64,000 bases of DNA, from positions 1-64,000 of the forward strand of contig NZ_FOPV01000001.1 of assembly GCF_900113575.1 (NCBI RefSeq). The letters run 5' to 3'. The notes below the pieces were generated by a model. The model worked only from the letters and a program-made list of their open reading frames with translations. It was not told where the DNA came from and made no database searches. Position 1 is the stretch's first letter; the number at the start of each line of letters is the position of its first letter. The position numbers were made by a program, and so were the translations under genes. Of the stretch, positions 45,623 through 56,000 are shown one piece after another. Origin of the DNA: Nitrosospira sp. Nsp14 (GTDB lineage: Bacteria > Pseudomonadota > Gammaproteobacteria > Burkholderiales > Nitrosomonadaceae).

Positions 45623-46482
45623 TGACACTCACGCAACGCCTCGGCCATTACGAAAAACTGATGCGGCTGGATAAGCCCATCGGCATTCTCCTGCTGCTGT
45701 GGCCGACGCTGTGGGGGCTGTGGCTTGCCGCAGACGGTGTCCCCAGCATGATGGTGTTGGCGATATTCGTGGCGGGCACGGTGCTGATGCGCTCCGCCGG
45801 TTGCGTCGTGAACGATTACGCCGACCGCGATTTCGACGGACATGTCGAACGCACGAAAAATCGCCCGCTGGCTACCCGGGCGGTGAGCACCAAGGAAGCG
45901 CTGCTGCTGTCGGCGGCGCTCAGCTTGTGCGCATTTCTCCTGATCCTGCCGCTGAACCGGTTGACGATCGAGCTCTCGTTTCTCGGATTGTTTCTCGCGG
46001 CCAGCTATCCCTTCACCAAGCGTTTCTTCGCCATGCCGCAAGCATACCTCGGCATCGCTTTCAGCTTTGGCATCCCCATGGGGTTCGCCGCGCAAACGGG
46101 CGAAGTGCCACTCCTGGCATGGTTCCTTATGGGCGCGAACCTGCTTTGGGTGATCGCTTACGACACCGAATATGCAATGGTGGATAAGGTGGATGACCTC
46201 AAGATCGGTATCAAGACCTCGGCCATCACGTTTGGCCGCTTTGATGTGGCGGGGGTCATGGCGTGCCACGCGGCTTTTTTGGGCGCGATGGTCGTGGTAG
46301 GGCAGGTGCAGAAGCTGGGCATGATTTATTACCTCGCTCTGGCCATCGCACTGGGGCTGATACTGTACCAATATCGCCTGATTCACGACCGCGACCGGAC
46401 ACGCTGTTTCAGAGCGTTCCTGCACAACAACTGGGTGGGCGCAACGATATTTGCCGGCATTGCGCTTGATTATCTCGCCTGA
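45622..46482 (+). CDS. ubiA: 4-hydroxybenzoate octaprenyltransferase
   Basis: Membrane prenyltransferase that attaches the polyprenyl tail to 4-hydroxybenzoate. The 286-residue protein starts with GTG at 45622, overlapping the ubiC stop as TAGTG, which gives the usual [20 protein letters not shown] start. It has the two Asp-rich motifs [19 protein letters not shown] and [20 protein letters not shown] and about nine membrane helices. Confidence 0.96.
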   Translation: MTLTQRLGHYEKLMRLDKPIGILLLLWPTLWGLWLAADGVPSMMVLAIFVAGTVLMRSAGCVVNDYADRDFDGHVERTKNRPLATRAVSTKEALLLSAALSLCAFLLILPLNRLTIELSFLGLFLAASYPFTKRFFAMPQAYLGIAFSFGIPMGFAAQTGEVPLLAWFLMGANLLWVIAYDTEYAMVDKVDDLKIGIKTSAITFGRFDVAGVMACHAAFLGAMVVVGQVQKLGMIYYLALAIALGLILYQYRLIHDRDRTRCFRAFLHNNWVGATIFAGIALDYLA

Positions 46483-46518
46483 TTACCTCATAGACCCAAC
46501 CAAACAGGTACCCCTCTC

Positions 46519-47982
46519 ATGAAATACAAGGACCTGCGCGATTTCATCGCCCAGCTGGAACATCAGGGTGAACTCAAGCGCGTCGCCATCGAGATCGATC
46601 CCCGTCTGGAGATGACCGAAATTTGCGACCGCGTGTTGAAAGCCGGCGGTCCGGCGATCCTTTTCGAAAAACCCAAGGGGCACACCATTCCCGTATTGGG
46701 AAACCTGTTCGGCACGCCCCGGCGGGTGGCGATGGGCATGGGGCAGGAATCGGTCGAGGCGCTACGCGAAGTGGGAAAGCTTTTGGCTTATCTGAAAGAA
46801 CCCGAGCCGCCCAAGGGCTTGATGGATGCGTGGGAAAAATTCCCGGTGCTGAAGCAAGTCCTCAACATGACGCCGAAGGAGCTGTCGAAAGCCCCCTGCC
46901 AGGAAATCGTATGGGAAGGCGAGGACGTGGACCTGGGCAAGTTGCCCATCCAGACCTGCTGGCCGGGAGACGTAGGCCCCCTGATCACCTGGGGGTTGAC
47001 CGTCACCAAAGGACCACACAAGATCCGGCAGAACTTGGGCATTTACCGCCAGCAGGTCATCGGTCCAAACAAGCTCATCATGCGCTGGCTGGCCCACCGG
47101 GGCGGGGCGCTCGATTTTCGCGACTTTTGTCTCGCCAATCCTGGCCGGCCATATCCAATCGCAGTAGCGCTGGGGGCGGACCCCGCCACCATACTGGGCG
47201 CGGTCACGCCGGTGCCGGATACCTTGAGCGAATACCAGTTCGCGGGACTGCTGCGCGGCGCGAAAACCGAGATCGTCAAATGCCTGAGCCACGGCTTGCA
47301 GGTTCCGGCGAGCGCCGAAATCGTGCTGGAAGGATACATCTATCCGGGCGAGACAGCACTGGAAGGCCCCTACGGCGACCACACCGGCTATTACAACGAG
47401 CAGGAGACTTTTCCGGTATTCACGGTCGAGCGCATCACCATGCGGCGCGATCCGATCTACCACTCCACCTACACCGGGAAGCCGCCGGACGAACCAGCGA
47501 TACTGGGCGTGGCGCTCAACGAAGTGTTCGTGCCCCTGCTGCAAAAGCAGTTCACCGAAATCGTCGATTTCTACCTGCCGCCCGAAGGCTGTTCCTACCG
47601 CATGGCCGTGGTGAGCATGAAAAAGCAGTACGCGGGCCACGCCAAGCGCGTCATGTTCGGCGTGTGGAGTTTCCTGCGGCAGTTCATGTATACCAAATTC
47701 ATTATCGTCACCGACGATGACGTTAATATCCGGGACTGGAAGGAAGTCATCTGGGCCATTACCACCCGTGTTGATCCTGCAAGGGATACGCTGATTGTCG
47801 AGAATACCCCAATCGATTATCTCGATTTCGCCAGCCCCGTATCGGGTCTGGGGGGAAAAATGGGACTGGACGCCACCAACAAGTGGCCAGGGGAAACGAA
47901 CCGGGAATGGGGAAAGCCGATTGTGATGGATAAGGCAGTGAAGACGCGGGTGGACGAGATTTGGAAGGGGTTGGGGATTTGA
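46519..47982 (+). CDS. ubiD: 3-octaprenyl-4-hydroxybenzoate decarboxylase
   Basis: Prenylated-FMN-dependent decarboxylase after UbiA in ubiquinone synthesis. The 487-residue protein is full length, with [20 protein letters not shown] at the start, the cofactor-binding [20 protein letters not shown] segment, and the catalytic acid region [11 protein letters not shown]. Its partner UbiX is not in this window. With ubiC and ubiA it forms a three-gene ubiquinone block. Confidence 0.97.
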   Translation: MKYKDLRDFIAQLEHQGELKRVAIEIDPRLEMTEICDRVLKAGGPAILFEKPKGHTIPVLGNLFGTPRRVAMGMGQESVEALREVGKLLAYLKEPEPPKGLMDAWEKFPVLKQVLNMTPKELSKAPCQEIVWEGEDVDLGKLPIQTCWPGDVGPLITWGLTVTKGPHKIRQNLGIYRQQVIGPNKLIMRWLAHRGGALDFRDFCLANPGRPYPIAVALGADPATILGAVTPVPDTLSEYQFAGLLRGAKTEIVKCLSHGLQVPASAEIVLEGYIYPGETALEGPYGDHTGYYNEQETFPVFTVERITMRRDPIYHSTYTGKPPDEPAILGVALNEVFVPLLQKQFTEIVDFYLPPEGCSYRMAVVSMKKQYAGHAKRVMFGVWSFLRQFMYTKFIIVTDDDVNIRDWKEVIWAITTRVDPARDTLIVENTPIDYLDFASPVSGLGGKMGLDATNKWPGETNREWGKPIVMDKAVKTRVDEIWKGLGI

Positions 47983-48223
47983 TTGGTAAGAAGAACATTT
48001 GCCTTGCAAAGAAGCGACCAGTTACAAATCAGTTTTTAAGCATATGTTTGTGATAGCTCCTCCTGGAAATTCCGTTTAATAGTTAGATATTGCGGCCAAG
48101 CAGCCTCCCGCGCTCTTACCGAATGCGCGACACACGCGCCAAGGAACAGTTTGTCGGGCTTGGGTCCGAACCGTGGCCTATAAAAAAGAGCTTTAATATC
48201 ATTTTATCCAGCAAGGAAAAGAT
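47983..48223. other. Intergenic gap after ubiD
   Basis: About 240 bp, AT-richer than its neighbours, with a purine-rich AAGGAAAAG ribosome binding site near its end for the next gene. No other feature is seen. Confidence 0.4.
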
Positions 48224-49225
48224 GTGGAAATCAAAGATCTCGCGGGCTTGAGTCAGCCCCTAACTCGGCTTATTGAAGTGATCTCCAATGGAATCGGCGC
48301 TGTCTCTCGTCCTTACTTAATAAGGAGAAATGCCGACGCGAAAGCATATGAAGTGCGCACTATCTCTTCGGCACTGATAAACATAGCGGACCAACATCAC
48401 CTTCCTGTTGTGTTTAAGGACGGGGAATTTGAGATTTGGCAAAAGCCGGACGATCAGACGCTCACCCTCCAAGCCCCAAGTAACGAGGATAGAGCCAACA
48501 GTCGCTCAAATTACCAAGAGCGCAAACGACAAAGAAATATTGAAAACATCACCTCCGTTGCTGCGGCAGATCTACTAGCTCAAAGTAGCGTCCCAGACCA
48601 GAAACCAGATGAGGACTGGGTATCTAGGTTCTTCAATTCAGCTCAAGATGTGTCGTCTCAGCAGATGCAAGAACTGTGGGGGCGGATACTTTCTGGCGAA
48701 ATAAAGAAGCCCGGGAGTTACTCACTTAAAACTCTTGATTTTGTTAAGAACCTCACCAAAGCCGACGCGACTCTTCTAGAGAATATGGCAAAACTTGCCA
48801 TTAATTATCAGGGTTCATCTTTTATCGTAGCGGCTGATGCCGGATGGCTGCGAACATACAGAGAAATTTACCCGGGACATCATTTTGCGTTAGGCGAGCT
48901 CGGTGCGATGTACCCTACAGAATTGGGTCTTGAAACCTTCCGGGAAAGCTCCGTGCAAGAAGAACTATTTACGTCTGGTAATCTCATTTTGGCCGCTCAA
49001 CGTGGGAAAATCGCGACGAAGGTAGATCTTGCTATTTGGAAGTTTACTAAAATTGGACAGGAGGTATTGCAGCTGATCGCTGTAGAAGGTGATGAGGCCT
49101 ATCTGGAGAAAGTAGGTGGATTTTATATCGCAAGAAATGGCACAGCTACAATGGGACGAATTCTTGAGTATCTCCCCACAGGGCAAATTCGATACCAACC
49201 GCTGAGAGAGATCACACCGGCGTAA
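48224..49225 (+). CDS. DUF2806-like protein of unknown function
   Basis: A 333-residue protein with GTG start at 48224, behind AAGGAAAAG. The N-terminal EIKDLAGLSQPLTRLIEVIS and the middle DWVSRFFNSAQDVSSQQMQE, then WGRILSGEIKKPGSYSLKTL, match the DUF2806 family, usually found as a lone accessory gene in variable regions. No catalytic motif is apparent. Its composition is more AT-rich than the ubi genes, in keeping with recent acquisition. It has been discussed among possible defence or stress genes only by context, so function stays unknown. Confidence 0.75.
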   Translation: MEIKDLAGLSQPLTRLIEVISNGIGAVSRPYLIRRNADAKAYEVRTISSALINIADQHHLPVVFKDGEFEIWQKPDDQTLTLQAPSNEDRANSRSNYQERKRQRNIENITSVAAADLLAQSSVPDQKPDEDWVSRFFNSAQDVSSQQMQELWGRILSGEIKKPGSYSLKTLDFVKNLTKADATLLENMAKLAINYQGSSFIVAADAGWLRTYREIYPGHHFALGELGAMYPTELGLETFRESSVQEELFTSGNLILAAQRGKIATKVDLAIWKFTKIGQEVLQLIAVEGDEAYLEKVGGFYIARNGTATMGRILEYLPTGQIRYQPLREITPA

Positions 49226-49241
49226 ACGAAGCTATTGCGCC

Positions 49242-50942
49242 CTACCTCTTCTGTTGTGATGCAACGTTTTCACAACCTTTCAAATACCAGAACAGCTCAT
49301 TCAAACTGCTAATCGACGTACATCCCGGCATAGCGTTGCCAACGCTCCGCATCAAATCCGGACTGAAGTTGAAGAGGGCACCAGCTCTTTGTATATGAAA
49401 GGCATGCCGAAAGCCTGCATTGCAGGAACCTTGCACGTCCCTGAATACATTATTGCCTACCATGACAAGCTGCTTCGGCGCCAAGTTGAGCAAGCGGGCG
49501 CATTCCTCAAAAACTTTAGGATCGGGTTTCTTTGTTCCCCGCTCCGCAGTCAACACCCCGGCATCCGTCAGCGGCAGCAGGCCGCAAACATCCAGCTTCT
49601 GCCGTTGTGACGCGGGTGGATTGTCAGCCAAAATTCCAATTCGGTAGCCTAATCGGCGAAGTTGACCCAAGGTCGCCTGTACGTCACCGTAGAGCGGACA
49701 ATCTTTCGGCTGCGTTTGATTGTAGGTTTCGATCATGCGCACGCGGATGGCATCACCCAATCCCAATTGCAAACACAGCGTATCGAAGAGGCATGCGTGA
49801 TTGCCTTCCTCGATGATTTGCAACGCCGTGGAAAGAAATGTTGTGCGCGCGGGCAGGACAATTTTTTCCTCATGCCAGGTCAGCTCCAGCTTGCGGATCA
49901 TCCAGGCTTTCTGATCAAGCAGTGTGTCGTCCAGCTCAAACACGACTCCCCGCACCTCGTCCAGCTTTAAATCCAGGATGTTGCGTTCCTCCAGATAGCG
50001 CAGCGTCCTTGCATGTGAACCTGGAGCGGGAACGCCGTTGATCACATCGGCCTCGGCCGGGGCCGCGGCCCCACCCCCCAGTAAAAAGGCAATAGGGTTA
50101 AAACCGATAGCAAGACTCAAGGGCATGGATGTGCCGGCACGTGAATTGAGGTCGGATACCCAGCAGCGATCGCCAGTCCGTAATATCTGCAGGTTCATAG
50201 GCCCGCACGCTCCTAAAGGGACGGTGCGCTCCAGAACGTGCTGGGCGGTTTCGCGAACATGGGCAGGGGCGCCAGGCTCACAGAGAATCGCGAATCCATT
50301 TTTCGAGCGAATTCGGCGTCGGAACGCAAGGGGAGAAATGTTGCCGTCAACGCTGATCGAGAAATCAACGGAGTATTCATCAAATTCATGCAGACAAGGC
50401 TGCCATATGAATTCCTGGTTCTGGTCGATTGTAAGTTTCAAAAAAGCTTCACGGTCGGCAAGGACATGCAGGCCGCGGGCTCCCCAACCACGCCGCGGCT
50501 TGCCAATCAGGGGAAAAATCGCGTCATCATCCAACGGCGAGATGTAGCAAGGCAATGAGGGCAAGCCCTCCTCGATCAGCCAGCGATAAAACAGGAGCTT
50601 GTCCCATGCGAGTTTCAGCAGTGAAAACCCGGAGACATAAGCTACGACGCCGCTTGCGGCAAAAGCATCGTAGTGAGGGGCCAGCAACTCCACTTCATGT
50701 TCGGTGGATGCGAAGATGGCTTCCACACTCTCCCGTGTGCACAGAGGGAGAATAAAATCCAGGAATACCTGCTTCTCCTTTGAAAAAGGCACCGGGAAGA
50801 AAGCGTCTGCAAAATAGCGCGCGACGTTTTCCTCATTGGGGTCCGCTACCAGAATACGTATTCCCGCTACCTTGCGGAGGGCTTTTATCAAGCCAAGGCC
50901 TTGAAATCCTCCACCGAAGACAAGGACATTACGGCACCTCAT
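49242..50942 (-). CDS. ATP-grasp ligase fused to a HAD-fold domain with degraded active site
   Basis: A 566-residue two-domain protein. Residues 1-310 are a CarB-like ATP-grasp ligase: a Rossmann-like pre-domain starting VLVFGGGFQGLG, the ATP loop GKPRRGWGARGL (about 147-158) and metal site DLNSRAGTSMP (264-274). Residues 330-555 are a HAD fold: motif I reads FELDDT (335-340), so the usual nucleophile Asp is Glu336; motif IV reads VGNNVFRD, with Asn in place of the first Asp. The HAD half is therefore probably not a working phosphatase and may bind or regulate. Such ligases join a carboxylate to an amine; substrate unknown. Confidence 0.85.
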   Translation of the reverse strand: MRCRNVLVFGGGFQGLGLIKALRKVAGIRILVADPNEENVARYFADAFFPVPFSKEKQVFLDFILPLCTRESVEAIFASTEHEVELLAPHYDAFAASGVVAYVSGFSLLKLAWDKLLFYRWLIEEGLPSLPCYISPLDDDAIFPLIGKPRRGWGARGLHVLADREAFLKLTIDQNQEFIWQPCLHEFDEYSVDFSISVDGNISPLAFRRRIRSKNGFAILCEPGAPAHVRETAQHVLERTVPLGACGPMNLQILRTGDRCWVSDLNSRAGTSMPLSLAIGFNPIAFLLGGGAAAPAEADVINGVPAPGSHARTLRYLEERNILDLKLDEVRGVVFELDDTLLDQKAWMIRKLELTWHEEKIVLPARTTFLSTALQIIEEGNHACLFDTLCLQLGLGDAIRVRMIETYNQTQPKDCPLYGDVQATLGQLRRLGYRIGILADNPPASQRQKLDVCGLLPLTDAGVLTAERGTKKPDPKVFEECARLLNLAPKQLVMVGNNVFRDVQGSCNAGFRHAFHIQRAGALFNFSPDLMRSVGNAMPGCTSISSLNELFWYLKGCENVASQQKR

Positions 50943-51292
50943 GCGGCTGCTTTGAAACGAATAGTCCGGGAAATTTCAAGATAACCGGTCGAGACCTTGA
51001 GTGCTGTGCCTGGATGGCGAGGAGAAGATGCAGCGTATTGAGTTGTCCGGGGGGTCAGAAGCCTTGACACGTCTTCTCCAAGGGGTGTTTAGGACTTGTA
51101 TCTCTTGAAACACTTTCAGGTGCGGGGAATATCTCTTTGCGCTTATATATTCGTTGGCGACTCCTGGAAAATAGTTCAATTTATCAAAACTGTCTACCGA
51201 AGTCGTTAGATTCATATACAAATGGGTGAAGCCCTCTGCCAGCGCTTCACCAAGCCGGATAGGCCCTAGCGCCAGCAGAGAATCAGCAACAG
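50943..51292. other. Intergenic region between the ATP-grasp/HAD gene and the RTX gene
   Basis: About 350 bp. A hairpin at 51225-51251 (GGTGAAGC/GCTTCACC, 11-base loop) lies after the RTX stop on the minus strand but has no T tract, so it is a weak terminator candidate. An AT-rich piece around 51140-51215 may hold the promoter of the ATP-grasp/HAD gene. No gene is supported. Confidence 0.4.
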
Positions 51293-52078
51293 TTATCCAA
51301 TTATGTCCTCGTTGACGTTTAGCGGCGGGTATCCTGCCAGGATTATCTGAAGATCATCACCGTCATATATGTTCACTGTCAACAGGCCATTTCCATTGAC
51401 CTTCTCATAGATCAGCTGGCTTGGCTTAAAGTCCTGATTGCCAAGTGGCCAGCCTCTGTCGGCGTCGATTGCTTTCAGGTCAATCCTGTCGCCTTGTCCC
51501 CGGTTGAAGCCGACAATTGTGTCGCGACCATTAGGAGGGCTCTCGCCCACCGAGTTGAAATCGAACGTATCCGCTCCGGTTCCGCCTGTGAGTGTGTCCC
51601 GGCCGCTCCCACCCGACAAAATGTCATTGCCGGGTCCGCCATTAAGCCGATCATTTCCGGTTCCACCATTGAGGGTGTCGTGACCGGTTCCGCCGCTTAG
51701 CGAATCGTTCCCTGAATCTCCGTTGAGTATGTCATTGCCTGCTTCGCCCGACAGCGAATCATTACCCGTGCCGCCATTGAGCCGGTCGTTGCCGGGTCCC
51801 CCGCGCGGGGTATCATTTCCAGCATTCCCGTTAAGCGTGTCGTTGCCCGAGTCGCCAAACAGCTGGTCGTTACCGTTGTCCCCATTGAGCCTGTCATTTC
51901 CGCTTCCACCGATCAGCCGGTCGTTGCCATTTTTGCCATTGAGAATGTCATTACCCTGCAACCCATTGATGGTGTCGTTCCCATTGGTGCCATCCAGATC
52001 GGAGCGCCACTGCCACAATGGGTTGTTAAACGTGTTGTTATCGTGATATTTCGTTCCTGTAATATTGGCCAAGGTCAT
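51293..52078 (-). CDS. RTX (haemolysin-type) calcium-binding protein, probably type I secreted
   Basis: A 261-residue protein with no signal peptide. Residues about 30-172 consist of 16 consecutive RTX nonapeptides of the GGxGxDxxx form (GTNGNDTIN through GGTGADTFD), which form a calcium-filled beta-roll. The C-terminal part (FDFNSVGESPPNGRDTIVGF, then DRIDLKAIDADRGW) resembles the serralysin C-terminal domain used as a type I secretion signal. There is no catalytic domain, and no type I transporter genes nearby. It may be a surface or biofilm protein or a stray C-terminal cassette. Confidence 0.9.
   Translation of the reverse strand: MTLANITGTKYHDNNTFNNPLWQWRSDLDGTNGNDTINGLQGNDILNGKNGNDRLIGGSGNDRLNGDNGNDQLFGDSGNDTLNGNAGNDTPRGGPGNDRLNGGTGNDSLSGEAGNDILNGDSGNDSLSGGTGHDTLNGGTGNDRLNGGPGNDILSGGSGRDTLTGGTGADTFDFNSVGESPPNGRDTIVGFNRGQGDRIDLKAIDADRGWPLGNQDFKPSQLIYEKVNGNGLLTVNIYDGDDLQIILAGYPPLNVNEDIIG
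51570..51990 (-). repeat. Tandem RTX nonapeptide-coding repeats
   Basis: Sixteen imperfect 27-bp units coding for the glycine- and aspartate-rich nonapeptides, most with a GGNAAYGA-type core for GNDxLNG. Such arrays expand and contract by recombination. Confidence 0.8.
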
Positions 52079-52468
52079 CTCCTTAATATCGAAGGTTGAA
52101 CCCCAAGTTGGATAAATTGCAAGCGTTTACAGGCACAGGATGACGCGGCCGAACGGGAATATCAGTGGGAAACCGAACGGAAATGCGATTGTGACGGGTG
52201 CCAAGAGATCAGCTGTCGGAGCCGAATAACCTCATACTCCGAGGGTGAAAAGCAAAAAGCCACAGAGGGATATGTGTCTCTCCGTGGCTCAGCATCAGGT
52301 TAAAAAGGGTCTTACCTTATTTCACAAAATAAAGCTCCCACCGCCGGAAACAGCAGGGAAAAGTTCAGCCTGTCCTTGGTTAAGTTTGCGGGATAGCCTT
52401 GATTTACCCCACTCCCCGTTTTAATGTTGCGGCAGATACCTTTAGTTCATCTCATGCCAGGCGAACTG
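52079..52468. other. Intergenic region between RTX gene and Cys-rich gene
   Basis: About 390 bp. It holds the terminator of the Cys-rich gene at 52250-52290 and, presumably, the RTX promoter between 52079 and 52250, where no clear consensus is seen. Confidence 0.4.
52250..52290 (-). terminator. Rho-independent terminator after the Cys-rich gene
   Basis: On the minus strand, AGCCACGGAGAG pairs with CTCTGTGGCT around a short loop, followed by TTTTTGCTTTT. It lies about 180 bp after the stop of the Cys-rich gene and indicates that this gene is a separate transcription unit. Confidence 0.75.
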
Positions 52469-52942
52469 TCAGCACGGTGACACGCCGCAGCGCAGCAGGT
52501 CACAGCCCGACCAATAGCAGCAGGTCCGCTCGCAGCTACCCCAGCAGATGGAGTCCAACGGCCAGGGAAGGCAGGTGCGGTTATCCCGGACGGTGCATCC
52601 CTCACCCGGAGGTGTGCAAGCTCGCTGGGAGCAATTCGTTCCGTTGGGAGCGCAGCATCGCTGCGACCAGCCGGTTGCCGCATTGCACTCACACGGGCCG
52701 CACGTCTGAGGCTGCGGTGTGCAGCCGCATTCCGACCTGCAAGCCCTTATGCAGTCCGCATGCTCCCTGCCTGTAAGGCCAGCACAGCCCTCCCGGCATT
52801 CGCCGAGACAGGCGAGATCACATGCTTGTGGCTGAACAACACTTGCGCTGTTATCCGTAAAACCTGAAGCCATTTGATAATGGCGATAGTGTCCTCTTGT
52901 CTTATAAGCCGAGGACTCGGCGGTAAAACCGGGCATATTCAT
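52469..52942 (-). CDS. Cysteine-rich small protein with leader-like N-terminus
   Basis: A 157-residue protein with 24 cysteines, all in residues about 40-157, and Cys as its last residue. The Cys-free first part, NMPGFTAESSAYKTRGHYR, looks like a conserved leader, and I recall similar MPGFTAE-type starts in other proteobacterial Cys-rich hypotheticals. The Cys part includes CC pairs and CxxxC spacings (CDLACLGECREGC, CIRACRSECGC, CERTCCYWSGC). AGGAG at suitable spacing supports the ATG at 52942 over one eight codons upstream. There is no standard signal peptide. A metal-binding, disulfide-rich surface or modified-peptide role are all possible; none is proven. Confidence 0.75.
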   Translation of the reverse strand: MNMPGFTAESSAYKTRGHYRHYQMASGFTDNSASVVQPQACDLACLGECREGCAGLTGREHADCIRACRSECGCTPQPQTCGPCECNAATGWSQRCCAPNGTNCSQRACTPPGEGCTVRDNRTCLPWPLDSICWGSCERTCCYWSGCDLLRCGVSPC

Positions 52943-53074
52943 TTCAGATCTCCTCTCAGCCGGCAAAAATTATGTGGGGGGCAGATATTTCCTTTATAGA
53001 TGGCAATGGAGGAAAAACAAGTCTTATTGGGAAAAGGGCATGCTCCGTTTTTTGACCCTAGACTATGAGAACGA

Positions 53075-56000
53075 CTAATGAAAATCTCTGCTCGCCACCA
53101 TCAAATTCCCCAGCAAGTGACTATGGTCCACCAGCCGCTTGGCAATCACGTGCTTGACGCCGCTTTCGGATTGCCATACGCCATACACGGTCAACAGTCG
53201 TGCGCCCAACGCTTCGCGGCGGTATTTCTGAATAAGCTGGTTCCATAACACAACATTGATTATTCCGGTCTCGTCTTCCAGGGTGATAAACATGACACCG
53301 CTGGCTGTGCCGGGCCGCTGTCGGCAGGTGACGATGCCAGTGGTTCGCAGCAGCCGCCCCGGGGGATAGTTATCCAGTTCCATGGCCGAGCGCAGATTCA
53401 TCCGCGATAATTTCGGCCGCAGCAGGGCCAGCGGGTGCCTGCGCAGGGTGAGCCCCGTACTGGCGTAATCCGCCAGGATTTCCTCTCCCTCGGGAGCGGC
53501 GGAGATGACCGGCAACGCCTCTTTCACTGGCGCGTTCTGCATCATGTCCTGTTGCCTGATGTGGGACGCCACCGCCCATAGCGTCTGGCGCCGATGACCC
53601 GATAAGGCGAGTAATGCATCCGAGCCGGCAAGCGCGCGAATTTCCGTGGCATTCAATAGTGCGCGGCTGGCCAGGTCGCCGGTATTTTCAAATGGCGAGA
53701 TTTTTCTTGCTCCCATGATACGCGTGGCCGCTTCCAGCCCCATTCCTTTCACCCGGTTCAAGCCCAGCCGGACAGCAGGCGACATGGATAGAGCAGGTGC
53801 GGTGGATGCAATGGATTGGGAAGGCTCATCATTCTGTTCTTCAAGCGTGCATTCCCACTCGCTGACAGTCACGTCCACCGGCCTGATCTGGACGCCATGC
53901 CGTTTGGCATCCTGGATCAGTTGCGAGGCGCTATAAAAACCCATCGGCAGGCTGTTCAGCATGGCGCACAGGAAGGCGGCCGGTTCATGGCACTTGAGCC
54001 AGGCGGATACATAAACCAGCAGCGCGAAGCTGGCGGCATGGGATTCAGGAAATCCGTATTCGCCAAAGCCTTCGATTTGGCGGAAGATTTGCTCGGCAAA
54101 TTCGAGTTTATAGCCGCGGCTGACCATGCCGCTAATCAGGCGCGCACGGAAGGAGCCAAGCAGGCCCTTCTTTCTCCAGGCCGCCATGGAGCGCCGCAAT
54201 TGGTCCGCTTCGCCCGAGGTAAAGCCTGCGGCAAGAATCGCCAACTGCATGACCTGTTCCTGAAAGATCGGCACCCCCATTGTGCGCTCCAGGGCCTCTC
54301 TCACGCCTTCGCCTGGATAGGTTACAGGTTCCAGACCCTGGCGGCGGCGCAGATAGGGGTGCACCATGCCACCTTGTATCGGCCCCGGCCGGACAATGCC
54401 CACTTCTATCACCAGGTCGTAGAATTTACGCGGCTTCAAACGCGGCAGCATCGACATCTGCGCGCGCGATTCGATCTGGAAGACGCCCACCGTATCTGCC
54501 TTGCAGATCATGTCATAGGTCTTTTCATCTTCCGCGGGAATATCCTGCATCCGGAACAGGATTCCACGTCGCGCGGAAACCAGATCCAGCGCGCGGCGAA
54601 TGGCGGAGAGCATGCCCAGCGCGAGCACGTCGATTTTCATCAGCCCTACCGCGTCCAGATCGTCCTTGTCCCATTGGATGATGCGGCGGTCCGGCATGGC
54701 GGCATTTTCGATGGGAACGATACGGCACAGTTTGTCGCGCGTAATGACAAAGCCGCCTACATGCTGGGACAGATGGCGCGGATAGCCATACAGGAGAGTG
54801 GTCAGTGCAATCAGCTTCTGGATAACCGGACTGTCGGGATCGAAGCCGTTTTCGGTCAGTCGCTGGCGGATTTCCGAGCTGTTGTCCCACCAGGCAAACG
54901 AGCCGGACAGCCGCCTGACGCGTTCGAGATCCAGGCCGAGGGCCTTGCCGACATCCTGGACCGCCGAGCGGGTGCGGTAGGTGATGACCGTTGCAGCAAT
55001 GGCGGCACGGTCCTGGCCGTATTTCTCATAGATATACTGGATGACTTCTTCCCTGCGCTGATGCTCGAAATCGACATCGATATCGGGAGCTTCGTTACGC
55101 TCCCTGGAAATAAACCGCTCAAACAGCAGATTGCTGCGCGCCGGATCAATCTCGGTGATGCCCAGGCAATAGCACACCGCGGAATTGGCTGCCGAGCCGC
55201 GTCCCTGGCAAAGAATGCCGCGCGAGCGGGCGTGCCTTACGATATCAAATACCGTCAGGAAATAGGGCTCATAGTTGAGCTCCGCGATCAGGTCCAATTC
55301 GTGCTCGACCTGTTCCCTGACCTTGACTGAAATGCCCCCCGGGAAACGCCTGGTTATGCCCTCTTCCACCATGCGCCGCAGGTAGGCGGCATACGTCTCA
55401 TCAGTCCCAGTCAATTCATCGGGGTACTGGTAGCGCAGCTCATCCAGCGAAAAGGCACAGCGGGCGGCAATGCTTGCCGTCTCCTGGAGGAGTTCCAGTG
55501 GGTAGATTTGTTCCAGCTGCAACTTCGAACGCAAATATTGTTCCGCATTGGGCTGCAGGTCATAACCGCATTCCGCCAACGGCTTGCCCAGGCGAATGGC
55601 GGCCATCGTATCCTGCAGAGGCTTTTGGGAAGCATCATGCATGCTGACATCGCCCGCGGCCACCAAAGGCATGCCCGTGATATCCGCAACCTGGCGTATT
55701 CTTCCAAACAGCAGGTCTTCACCCGCATGAAGCAACAGCTCGACTGCGGTCCAGCAGCGGCCGGGAAAAAGCGACAGCGCCCAGCGCATGTCAGCCAGCA
55801 AAGAGCTGTCTGCCTGCGCAGGGTCGGGAATAAGCAAGACCAGGCAGTCTGGTAGTAGAGCGAGATGTGGAGCATCCGGACAGCTTTCGAAGTCCTCCCG
55901 GCTGATGCGGTAAGCGCCTTTTTCCGCACGTTGCCGCGCCAGCGTGATGAGCTCGCACAGGTTGCCGTAGCCATTCCGGTTCATGGCGAGGCAAACCAGC

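Noticed and set aside
46762-48009. 415-codon minus-strand frame inside ubiD
   Set aside because: Antisense shadow of ubiD; no motif.
53816-55330. 504-codon plus-strand frame inside dnaE2
   Set aside because: Antisense shadow of dnaE2, which has complete polymerase motifs.
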